Source of the DNA: Echinicola strongylocentroti
Lineage (GTDB): Bacteria; Bacteroidota; Bacteroidia; Cytophagales; Cyclobacteriaceae
Length of the DNA: 64,000 bases
Reading direction: 5' to 3'
NCBI RefSeq assembly: GCF_003260975.1
Contig: NZ_CP030041.1
Span: 620,001 to 684,000 of the forward strand
This document shows, piece by piece, positions 55,838 to 63,662 of this stretch. The first letter of the stretch is position 1, and each line of letters opens with the position of its first letter. A program made the translations under genes and the position numbers. The notes beneath the pieces were generated by a model. The model searched no databases, was not told where the DNA came from, and saw only the letters and a list, made by a program, of their open reading frames with translations.

Positions 55838-56636
55838 GGGCAAACGCGTTTAGTGTTTTGAAGGGAAACACTTTTCGTGTAGGCATAGCTATCATCCGTG
55901 CCGCTGGCACTCCTTCGGGACCTGGAGGAGTGCTTAACGTCCTGCGGATGAATCCGCAGGTTACTAAATTCATCGTGCCGCTGGCACTTTGCCCCGATTT
56001 GTACATTGGAAACCGCAGTAGCCTAGGGTCAAGTCAACGCTTAAACCCGGATTATGCGTTAGGAATCGTAGTGAGAGCTGAAATTGCAAGAAAATCAGTT
56101 AGTTTAGAGGCATTAGCGTAGCACCGCTACGGTTATGCCGAAAACTAAAGTGAAACGGCTGATTTTGAAGCAGTTTAAGGTCGCAACAGATAGGCTAATG
56201 CATATTCCGGGTTAAATGACGGGTAAGGCGGTAGTGAATTTTGGGCGAGATCAAGGAGCAAAAAACGCCCCTATCCGTAGCTAAGGAAGTCTTTTTGCAA
56301 CGTAGAGATAGGCCAAAAGGCACACCGGATTACACGTAGGTTTAGGTTTGGCTTGACACTAGATTGCCGAATGGCGGGATAGGCTGAAAGAATGATTAGT
56401 TGATTTGGATCGTACAAGCCGTCGCAGCTATCTGCTCATGTATATGTGGTTGGCTTGGTTGAGGTTAAACCCTAAATAGGCGTTAGCAACTGAGCATCCT
56501 GCCTCATCCGCCTTTGGCGGAGGGTCATATAGAAGGTGCAGGTGACAACAAAAAATGATTACACACAAAAGGGTAAGTTCCAGAGGAACGGTAGATATAA
56601 ATGCAAATAGGAACATCTTTTTAAATCCGTTTGCCC
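55838..56636 (-). mobile_element. 628-bp non-coding repeat, copy B, interrupted by a nested element
   Basis: Reverse-orientation copy of 731-1358, 799 bp long because of a 166-bp insert (56046-56211) and its 5-bp target duplication. Removing 171 bp leaves 628 bp, the same as copy A. The ends match copy A (GGGCAAACGCGTTTAG; TTTAAATCCGTTTGCCC). It ends 20 bp before the -33 box of smc. Confidence 0.85.
56046..56211 (+). mobile_element. CCCGG palindromic element, copy 5 (166 bp), nested
   Basis: Flanked by TTAAA at 56041-56045 and 56212-56216. The junction GCTTAAA|CCCGG...CCGGG|TTAAATGACG corresponds to a single GCTTAAATGACG in copy A of the host repeat (complement of 1148-1159), proving insertion with a 5-bp duplication. 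Confidence 0.93.
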
Positions 56637-56655
56637 CACTATCACGGCCACTCAT

Positions 56656-56685
56656 TTGCTTATTGCCCTGAACTGATTAATTTTG
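56656..56685 (+). promoter_or_regulatory. smc promoter
   Basis: TTG (56656-56658), a 19-nt spacer and TAATTTTG (56678-56685): a full match to the Bacteroidetes housekeeping promoter. The start codon is 30 bp downstream. Confidence 0.7.
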
Positions 56686-56715
56686 TTAGTCTTATTCTAT
56701 TTTAATTGAGCGTAC

Positions 56716-59700
56716 ATGCAGCTGACCAAGCTTGAGATCAAAGGTTTTAAAAGTTTTGGGGACAAGGTCACCATTCATTTTGACAAAGGCATTACTGGTA
56801 TCGTAGGGCCTAATGGCTGTGGCAAGTCCAATGTCGTGGATGCCATCCGGTGGGTGCTGGGTGAACAGAAGACCCGAATGCTACGCTCTGACAAAATGGA
56901 AAATGTGATCTTCAACGGCACCAAAAACCGAAAGCCTACCAATATGGCCGAGGTCTCGCTGACATTTGAAAACACTAAAAACCTGCTACCAACGGAGTAC
57001 ACCCACGTAACCATCTCGAGAAGGTACTACCGCTCAGGAGACAGCGAATACCTCCTCAACGGTATCGCCTGCCGCCTCAAAGACATCAACAACCTCTTCA
57101 TGGACACGGGAATCCAGTCCAACAGCTATGCGATCATCGAACTCAAAATGATCGATGAGCTGCTCAATGACAAGAACAATTCCCGCCGCGACCTTTTTGA
57201 GGAGGCTGCGGGGATCTCCAAGTTCAAAACCCGCAAAAAAGAAACCCTCAAAAAACTAGGTGACACGGATGCCGATCTGGACCGCGTGGAAGACCTGCTC
57301 TATGAGATTGAGAAAAACCTCAAGTCGCTGGAAAAACAGGCCAAACAAGCTGCCAAGTATTTTGAGATTAAAAAGTCCTATAAAGCCTCCAGTATTGCTC
57401 TTGCCAAAAAAAGTGTCAAAACACATACGGACAACCTCATCGGTACCAATGAGAAAATCACCGCCGAAAACGACCGTAAACTCGAACTAAACAACCAAAT
57501 CACCTCCAGAGAGGCCGAACTGGAAAAGACGAAGTCTGACCTGATCCATAAAGAAAAACTCCTCTCCTCTCGCCAAAAAACCCTCAACGAACATGTCAAC
57601 AAAATCCGGCAGTTTGAGAGCGAGAAAAAAATCAAAAATGAACGCCTACGCTTTCTGGAAGACCGCGCCGTAAAACTCCGCGAACAAATCGACCAAGACC
57701 GTAAGTCCAATGACCGCGCAGGGTTCAGCATCCGTTCACTGGAACAGGAAAAGGAAGTAGCCGAAAAGCTTCTTGCCGAAAAAGAACATACCGTACAGGG
57801 ACTCAAGGAAGAATACGAGGAGCAAAAATCGGCACATGCCATTCAGCAAGAACGCCAGCGGGTCCTTAGCAAAGACTATGCATCCCGCAAGGACACCATC
57901 TACCAGCTCGGCAAAGAACTGGAAATAAAGCAAATACAACTATCCTCACTTAAACAGGAATTGGAAAAAACCGCTTCCGATGACGATAGCCAAGAAGCCA
58001 ATCTCGCTGAGTTTGAAGAAAAAATCGTAGTACTTAAAGGTGAACTGGATACTAAAACTGAGCAACTTCAAAAAATAAAAGCCAAAGAAGAAGACCAAAA
58101 CCAGAAAATAGAAGATTCCAACCGCACGATTGAGCTGATTCGCGAAGAAGTCACCCAGCTGGGCAGAAAACTGGACGCCAAGCAAAACGAATTTAACCTG
58201 ACCAAATCCTTGGTGGAGAACTTGGAGGGCTTTCCAGAGGCTATAAAATTTCTCAAGAAAAAATCCAGCTGGGGAAAGGACACGCCTTTGCTTTCTGATA
58301 TCCTCACCACTAGTGAAAACTATCGAGTAGCGATCGAAAATTACCTCGAGAGCTATATGAACTATTACGTGGTAGAAACAGAAACCCAAGCTATTGCCGC
58401 AGTCAACTTACTGAGTGATGCCGCTAGAGGAAAAGCCAATTTCTTTATCTTGGAGCACTTTGAGCGCTTTAGACCTGCCCAAAACAAGCTTTTTCCCAAT
58501 GCTATCGCTGCCACGGAAATCATCGAATACGATGAAAAATACAGTAAACTGATCAGCTATATCCTTGATGAAGTCTACATCGTCCGAGGAGAAATCACCG
58601 ATGTTCCCCCGGACAATGATGCCATTTTCATCACCGAAAGCGGCAAGTTTACCAAACGTAAATTCAGCATTTCAGGTGGATCCGTTGGACTCTTTGAAGG
58701 CAAACGGATCGGCAGGGCCAAGAACCTGGAAAAACTGGAAGTGGAAATCAAGGAGCTCAATAAAAAAGTAAGCGCTGCCAGGTCAAACCTTGACAAGAAC
58801 GTAAGTGACCTGATGAAGCTCAAAGAGGTGTCCTACAAGAAGGATATCGAAACCCTCCAAGGTGAAATCAGCGAAGTCAACCAACAATATATTTCCGTCA
58901 AAACCAAAAAGGAGCAGTTGGCAGAAATGCTATCAACCAATGCCAACAAGCGGGAAGATATATTGGAAAAAATCGAAAGCCTCAATGCAGAGGTCGATGA
59001 CATCGGCCCTAAACTGGAGGAAGCCAAAAGCGGTTTTGATGGCATGGAAGAAGAGCTGGAAATCATCAATGATCAATTGCTCCAAGAGGAGGAAAACCTC
59101 ACCGTACGATCCAGCAACTATAACCAAGAAAACATCCAATACCACCAACACCTCAACAAGGTCGAAAGTCTGGAACAGGAAATCTCCTTTAAGAAAACGG
59201 CATTTGAGAATAGTAAAGAACGGATAGAAAAATCCCAAGGTGAACTCAGCAGTATCGATCAGGAAATCAAAGGCCTCCTGGACAATAACGAAATCAAAGA
59301 TGATGAACTGATCGAACTGTACACTGAAAAAGAAGGCATCGAAATCGGCGTAACAGAAGCCGAGAAAAATTACTACGCTTCCCGTGGGGATATCGATGAA
59401 ATGGAAAAAGGCATCCGTGCACTTTCCAAGCAAAAAGAAGGCATCGACACCATCATCATGGAGCTGCAAAATGCCCTAAACGAGGTCAAACTCAAGCTTT
59501 CAAGCATGAAAGAAAGACTGAGTGTCGAATTTGAAATCGACCTGGACGCCTTGATGGAGGAAGACCCTGAAGTGGCCGAAGACTATCAAGAAAAATCCAC
59601 GGATCAGATCCGGGAAGAAGTCAGCAAAGCCAAGCAAAAACTCGAAAAAATCGGCCCCATCAACCCTATGGCCATGGAGGCCTATGATGAGATCAAGGAA

Positions 59701-60270
59701 CGCCATGTCTTCATTACTGGCCAAAAAGAAGACTTGGAGAAGGCCAAAAACTCCCTGATGGACACCATTAAGGAAATAGACACCGTAGCCAAGGAAACCT
59801 TCCTGAATGCCTTTGATCAGATCAAAACCAATTTCATAAAAGTATTCCGAAGCCTCTTTACAGCCGAAGATGATTGTGACCTGAAGCTTACCGATCCCGA
59901 CAATCCGCTGGAAAGTACCATTGAGATCATGGCCAAGCCGAAAGGCAAGCGGCCACTGACCATTAACCAGCTTTCGGGTGGAGAGAAAACCCTTACGGCC
60001 ACTTCCCTACTCTTTTCCATCTACCTACTGAAGCCTGCGCCATTCTGTATTTTTGACGAAGTGGACGCCCCACTGGATGACGCCAATATCGACAAGTTTA
60101 ACCAGATCATCCAAAAATTCTCACACGAGTCCCAATTCATCATCGTGACGCACAATAAGCGCACCATGGCCAGCACGGACATCATCTACGGCATCACCAT
60201 GATCGAAGCCGGTGTATCACGTGTCGTTCCGGTGGATTTGAGGGAGCTGGAGGATATTATTGAGGATTAG
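56716..60270 (+). CDS. smc: Chromosome segregation protein SMC
   Basis: 1184 residues. N-terminal ATPase half with GIVGPNGCGKSNVVDAI (Walker A) and SEYLLNGIACRLKDI; a coiled-coil arm; the hinge at about 520-670 (FPEAIKFLKKKSSW to SISGGSVGLFEGKRIGR); the returning coil; then the C-terminal half with LSGGEKTLTATSLLFSIYLL (ABC signature) and FCIFDEVDAPLDDANI (Walker B). It forms a dimer that loads with ScpA/ScpB and compacts chromosomes. The scp genes are not in the window. Length and motifs are normal. Confidence 0.97.
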   Translation: MQLTKLEIKGFKSFGDKVTIHFDKGITGIVGPNGCGKSNVVDAIRWVLGEQKTRMLRSDKMENVIFNGTKNRKPTNMAEVSLTFENTKNLLPTEYTHVTISRRYYRSGDSEYLLNGIACRLKDINNLFMDTGIQSNSYAIIELKMIDELLNDKNNSRRDLFEEAAGISKFKTRKKETLKKLGDTDADLDRVEDLLYEIEKNLKSLEKQAKQAAKYFEIKKSYKASSIALAKKSVKTHTDNLIGTNEKITAENDRKLELNNQITSREAELEKTKSDLIHKEKLLSSRQKTLNEHVNKIRQFESEKKIKNERLRFLEDRAVKLREQIDQDRKSNDRAGFSIRSLEQEKEVAEKLLAEKEHTVQGLKEEYEEQKSAHAIQQERQRVLSKDYASRKDTIYQLGKELEIKQIQLSSLKQELEKTASDDDSQEANLAEFEEKIVVLKGELDTKTEQLQKIKAKEEDQNQKIEDSNRTIELIREEVTQLGRKLDAKQNEFNLTKSLVENLEGFPEAIKFLKKKSSWGKDTPLLSDILTTSENYRVAIENYLESYMNYYVVETETQAIAAVNLLSDAARGKANFFILEHFERFRPAQNKLFPNAIAATEIIEYDEKYSKLISYILDEVYIVRGEITDVPPDNDAIFITESGKFTKRKFSISGGSVGLFEGKRIGRAKNLEKLEVEIKELNKKVSAARSNLDKNVSDLMKLKEVSYKKDIETLQGEISEVNQQYISVKTKKEQLAEMLSTNANKREDILEKIESLNAEVDDIGPKLEEAKSGFDGMEEELEIINDQLLQEEENLTVRSSNYNQENIQYHQHLNKVESLEQEISFKKTAFENSKERIEKSQGELSSIDQEIKGLLDNNEIKDDELIELYTEKEGIEIGVTEAEKNYYASRGDIDEMEKGIRALSKQKEGIDTIIMELQNALNEVKLKLSSMKERLSVEFEIDLDALMEEDPEVAEDYQEKSTDQIREEVSKAKQKLEKIGPINPMAMEAYDEIKERHVFITGQKEDLEKAKNSLMDTIKEIDTVAKETFLNAFDQIKTNFIKVFRSLFTAEDDCDLKLTDPDNPLESTIEIMAKPKGKRPLTINQLSGGEKTLTATSLLFSIYLLKPAPFCIFDEVDAPLDDANIDKFNQIIQKFSHESQFIIVTHNKRTMASTDIIYGITMIEAGVSRVVPVDLRELEDIIED

Positions 60271-60302
60271 TTTTATTGGCAATAAGGAAATTCATAGTCC
60301 TT

Positions 60303-60367
60303 GTTTGCAACAGGGAACATACGAGCGTGGCATTTGCAATGCCCGCATCCTACATCAAAAAGTCAAC
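60303..60367 (+). repeat. 65-bp REP-like repeat, copy 1
   Basis: Shares its ends and most of its sequence with 61372-61436: GTTTGCAAC at the left, GAGCGTGGCATTTGCAATGC in the middle and TCAAC at the right. It includes the palindrome GGCA-TTTGCAA-TGCC. It lies just 3' of smc. Confidence 0.65.
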
Positions 60368-60411
60368 GTAAACACCAATAGAAAATCCTGCAATTTTCGA
60401 TAAACAACCAG

Positions 60412-60454
60412 TTCCAATTTATTTCGTTAATAATTTAATATGAATAAATTGGAA
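60412..60454. promoter_or_regulatory. Inverted repeat upstream of the toxin-antitoxin pair, possible operator
   Basis: TTCCAATTTATT (60412-60423) and AATAAATTGGAA (60443-60454) are perfect 12-bp inverted repeats with a 19-nt centre, 46 bp before the antitoxin start. Toxin-antitoxin operons usually repress themselves at such sites. Confidence 0.5.
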
Positions 60455-60500
60455 TTCATTTACTTACAATCAATTATCAGGTAAAGCAATAAGAAAAAAA

Positions 60501-60713
60501 ATGGAAACGATAACAGTAGATATCCTTAACCCTAAAGCAAAAAGTTTACTTAAAAATTTGGCTGATCTAAATTTGATCAAGATAAATAAAGTAGACAAAA
60601 AGTCGGATTTTTCCTCCTTGCTTAAACATTTAAGAAATAATAATCCCCCCCTGTCTCTAGATGAAATCACTGAAGAAATAGAAGTGGTTCGAAAATCCCG
60701 TCATGAAAAGTAA
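60501..60713 (+). CDS. Putative antitoxin of the PIN toxin
   Basis: 70 residues: METITVDILNPKAKSLLKNL at the N-terminus, a middle helical part, and a charged C-terminal EEIEVVRKSRHEK. The layout (a short strand then helices, with a Lys/Glu-rich tail) and the position before a PIN-domain gene, which it overlaps by 11 nt, are those of a type II antitoxin. I do not recognise a DNA-binding family with certainty. Confidence 0.7.
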   Translation: METITVDILNPKAKSLLKNLADLNLIKINKVDKKSDFSSLLKHLRNNNPPLSLDEITEEIEVVRKSRHEK

Positions 60714-61131
60714 GAAAATAGTCCTTGATACTAACTTATGGATTAGTTTTCTGATTTCTAAAGACCTGATCCAACTTGATGAGCTTATCGCTACCCAAAA
60801 AATTAAGTTGGTATTTTCTCTTGAGCTTATTGAAGAATTTATTGAGGTAGTAAGTCGGCCAAAATTCAAAAAGTACTTTTCCACGAATGATATCGAAAAT
60901 ATACTGGAGTATTTTGACCAATATGGGCAGATTTTTAAAGTAAAGTCAACCATTAAAGCTTGTCGAGATGAGAAAGATGATTTTTTATTGAACCTTTCAA
61001 TAGACTCCAAAGCTGATTTTTTAATTACCGGTGATAAAGACTTGCTGTCCCTTGGGAAAATCGAAAAAACGAAGATTATGACGTTTAAAGAATTCACCAA
61101 CTTCATTTCCTTCAATTATGAAAAAAGCTAA
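60703..61131 (+). CDS. PIN-domain toxin
   Basis: 142 residues of the group annotated as putative toxin-antitoxin system toxin component, PIN family. The acidic metal-binding residues are visible: LDTNLWISFL near the N-terminus, EFIEVVSRPKF, DEKDDFLLNLSIDSKADFLITGDKDLL. It should be a Mg2+-dependent endoribonuclease, neutralised by the product of the overlapping upstream gene. A mobile element is inserted 27 bp past its stop. AT-richer than smc, in keeping with acquisition. Confidence 0.88.
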   Translation: MKSKKIVLDTNLWISFLISKDLIQLDELIATQKIKLVFSLELIEEFIEVVSRPKFKKYFSTNDIENILEYFDQYGQIFKVKSTIKACRDEKDDFLLNLSIDSKADFLITGDKDLLSLGKIEKTKIMTFKEFTNFISFNYEKS

Positions 61132-61158
61132 GTTAATGCTAAACTAACCCTTATTTAA

Positions 61159-61342
61159 CCCGGTTTATGCATTAGGAATCGTGATGAGGTTTGAAACTGC
61201 AAGAAAATCAGGCTGTTTGGAGATTGAGGCATAGCACCGCTATGGTGAAATCGAAAACAGCAGCGAAGCGACTGATTTTGAAGTAGGTTCATACCGCAAT
61301 ACCTGTGCGCCGTGGCGTAGATAGGCTAATGCATATTCCGGG
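61159..61342 (+). mobile_element. CCCGG palindromic element, copy 6 (184 bp)
   Basis: Flanked by TTTAA on both sides (61154-61158, 61343-61347). It carries the CCTGTGCGCCGTGGCGTA block of the long form; the middle (GAGATTGAGGCATAGCACCG) is diverged from the other copies but still palindromic. Confidence 0.85.
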
Positions 61343-61371
61343 TTTAACATAAAAAGGCAAAGATGAGCCTC

Positions 61372-61436
61372 GTTTGCAACGAGGCGCTCAAGAGCGTGGC
61401 ATTTGCAATGCTCCCATCCAACATCAAAAAATCAAC
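61372..61436 (+). repeat. 65-bp REP-like repeat, copy 2
   Basis: Same length as the copy at 60303-60367. Its right end overlaps the last codons and stop of the minus-strand radical-SAM gene. Confidence 0.65.
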
Positions 61437-63598
61437 AATCCCTGCTCTCTTAAAATCTCCCAAACTTCAGACTCTACCAATTCTCCAAAGTCCCCCATGG
61501 TCGCTTCATAATCTTCCCAAATCACCTGCAGCCGGTTGAGTGGCTGGTCATAGGACACCCTCGCAAGGAGACTCATCACCCACTCCCCAAACTCCAATGG
61601 TAACTCCATGGCAAAATCTTCCTTTTTGCCGGAAAAGACCAATTCTACAAAACCATCTTCTTCAGCATCCTGAATATCCGGCTGTGCCCCTATCCAAACG
61701 ATCCGCAAATGCTTCTTATAAATCAATGGAGGCTCTTCCAGTAATTGCTGCTGGATGTAGTTTTCGGAAACGGTGGTAGAGGGAATTTCAAAATCAAACC
61801 ATTGGGCCAGGGGCATATCAAAGCCAATTCCATGCATATAATTAAAAAGAGATTTGCGAAGCCCCTCCGAAAAAGCAGCATGGTCCACACCTAGAGGGTC
61901 TTCATATTCCACCTCGTTATTGGCAAAGGGAGCCAAACTCAAATCAGTACGGTGAACGCCAAATGCTGCTGGATCCAGACCTACTGGACTATGTGCGGTC
62001 ATGGCAAAACGATGCCAAAAGCCAGACTGCAATACACCCTCTTCAAAAAGCTGCCGCACCATCTCCAAGGAATCCACAGTCTCTTGGGCAGTCTGCGTAG
62101 GATAACCGTACATCAGGTAAGCATGTACCATGATGCCCGCTTGGGTGAGGTGATTGGTCACTTGGGCCACCTGTGCCACAGTCACCCCTTTCTTGATCAA
62201 CCCCAGCAAACGATCCGAAGCCACTTCCAGCCCACCAGAAATCGCAATGCACCCTGAAGCACGCAAAAGACGGCAGAGATCAGCAGTAAAATTGCTCTCA
62301 AAGCGGATATTCGTCCACCAGACCACTACCAGTCCACGCCTCAAAATCTCCAATGCCAAATCCCGCATCAAGGCAGGAGGAGCCGCCTCATCCACAAAGT
62401 GAAACCCGTTGGTTCCCGTCTTCGCCATGATCTCTTCGATGCGATCACAAAGCATCGAAGCGGTAATCGGCTCATAACGGCCTATATAATCCAGCGAAAT
62501 ATCACAGAAGGTACATTTGCCCCAGTAGCAACCGTGGGCAAGCGTCAGTTTGTTCCATCGACCATCACTCCATAGACGGTGCATGGGATTGGCCACCTCG
62601 ATCACCGAAAGATAATCGCCCAAGGGCAAGTCGCCGTAGTCCGGCGTCCCCACTTCCCGCTGCGAGACATCTTTGACAGCAGGATTATCCATCATCTTCA
62701 CTTCGCCGTCCAAACGCACAAAAGTACGCTTCAGCTCCTCCATTGGTCGCAGGCCATCCAAGTGCTCCAGCAACAAACGTACAGGAGCCTCCCCATCATC
62801 AAGCGTGATATAGTCTACATAATCAAATATCCGTGGATCTTTCAGTGTCCGAAGTTCTGTATTCGGATAGCCTCCTCCCATCCAGATTTTAATGTTTGGA
62901 TGCTGATCTTTAAGGTATTGGCCGCATTTGAGACCACCATATAGATTACCCGGAAAAGGAATAGAAAACGCCACAGACGTGGGCTGAAATTCTTGTATTT
63001 TCTCTTCCAGCACATCCAGAAGCATGGAATCGATCAAGGTAATGGGCGTTTCCAAAGCAGCCTCCATCCCATCAAAAGTACTGGCCGACATCCCTAACTG
63101 CTCTGCATAACGGCTAAACCCAAAATGAGGATCAATGGCCTCTGTAACCAAGTCACCAAGATCCTCCAAATATAAAGTGGACAAATAGCGGGCCTTGTCC
63201 CTTAGTCCCATACTCCCAAAAGCCCAATCCACATCATCCAGCTGCGCAAAACGGCCTGCTTGCGGCAGGAAATTCCCTTCGGAAATATGATAGGCCAATG
63301 TAGGGTTTTTGTCCTGCAAAAAATCAATCACCGTATCGATGGTTTGCAAATATGCCTCCTTCATCCTAATGATCCGCTGTACATTTTCTGTGTGCTCCAG
63401 ACCTTGCTCCTCCACCAAATCAAACACCTGAGACAATCCTTCCTTAGAGAATAACCGCAACATCACCTCCAGCCCCAAATCTGCCTGATGGGAAGTAATA
63501 TTCAGCGTATTGAGATACCCCTTAAGATAAGCCGTAGCTGGATAAGGGGTGTTGAGTTGGGTAAATGGCGGAGTGATAAATAATACTTTTGTGGCCAA
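61424..63598 (-). CDS. B12-binding-domain/radical SAM protein with CX4CX2C cluster motif
   Basis: 724 residues. N-terminal part (about 1-280) begins KVLFITPPFTQLNTPYPATAYLKGY and includes IKIWMGGGYPNTELR, as in cobalamin-binding-like domains of radical SAM proteins. The radical SAM core starts LAHGCYWGKCTFCDISL. The three cysteines are spaced CX4CX2C instead of the usual CX3CX2C. It continues with FVDEAAPPALMRDLALEIL, SGGLEVASDRLLGLIKKG and VHAYLMYGYPTQT. A C-terminal extension of about 180 residues is unassigned. The substrate is unknown; such proteins often methylate or rearrange unactivated carbons. The stop lies in a REP-like repeat. Confidence 0.85.
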   Translation of the reverse strand: MATKVLFITPPFTQLNTPYPATAYLKGYLNTLNITSHQADLGLEVMLRLFSKEGLSQVFDLVEEQGLEHTENVQRIIRMKEAYLQTIDTVIDFLQDKNPTLAYHISEGNFLPQAGRFAQLDDVDWAFGSMGLRDKARYLSTLYLEDLGDLVTEAIDPHFGFSRYAEQLGMSASTFDGMEAALETPITLIDSMLLDVLEEKIQEFQPTSVAFSIPFPGNLYGGLKCGQYLKDQHPNIKIWMGGGYPNTELRTLKDPRIFDYVDYITLDDGEAPVRLLLEHLDGLRPMEELKRTFVRLDGEVKMMDNPAVKDVSQREVGTPDYGDLPLGDYLSVIEVANPMHRLWSDGRWNKLTLAHGCYWGKCTFCDISLDYIGRYEPITASMLCDRIEEIMAKTGTNGFHFVDEAAPPALMRDLALEILRRGLVVVWWTNIRFESNFTADLCRLLRASGCIAISGGLEVASDRLLGLIKKGVTVAQVAQVTNHLTQAGIMVHAYLMYGYPTQTAQETVDSLEMVRQLFEEGVLQSGFWHRFAMTAHSPVGLDPAAFGVHRTDLSLAPFANNEVEYEDPLGVDHAAFSEGLRKSLFNYMHGIGFDMPLAQWFDFEIPSTTVSENYIQQQLLEEPPLIYKKHLRIVWIGAQPDIQDAEEDGFVELVFSGKKEDFAMELPLEFGEWVMSLLARVSYDQPLNRLQVIWEDYEATMGDFGELVESEVWEILREQGLLIF

Positions 63599-63662
63599 AA
63601 CGGAGCTGTTTGATATGGGGCAAAGTTAGCAAGAATAGATGGAATATTGCATCATCAAAACC

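Noticed and set aside
5087..61342. CRISPR array or diversity-generating repeat as explanation for the recurring 166-bp sequence
   Set aside because: The copies are dispersed by several to tens of kilobases, have target duplications, and there are no cas or reverse transcriptase genes.
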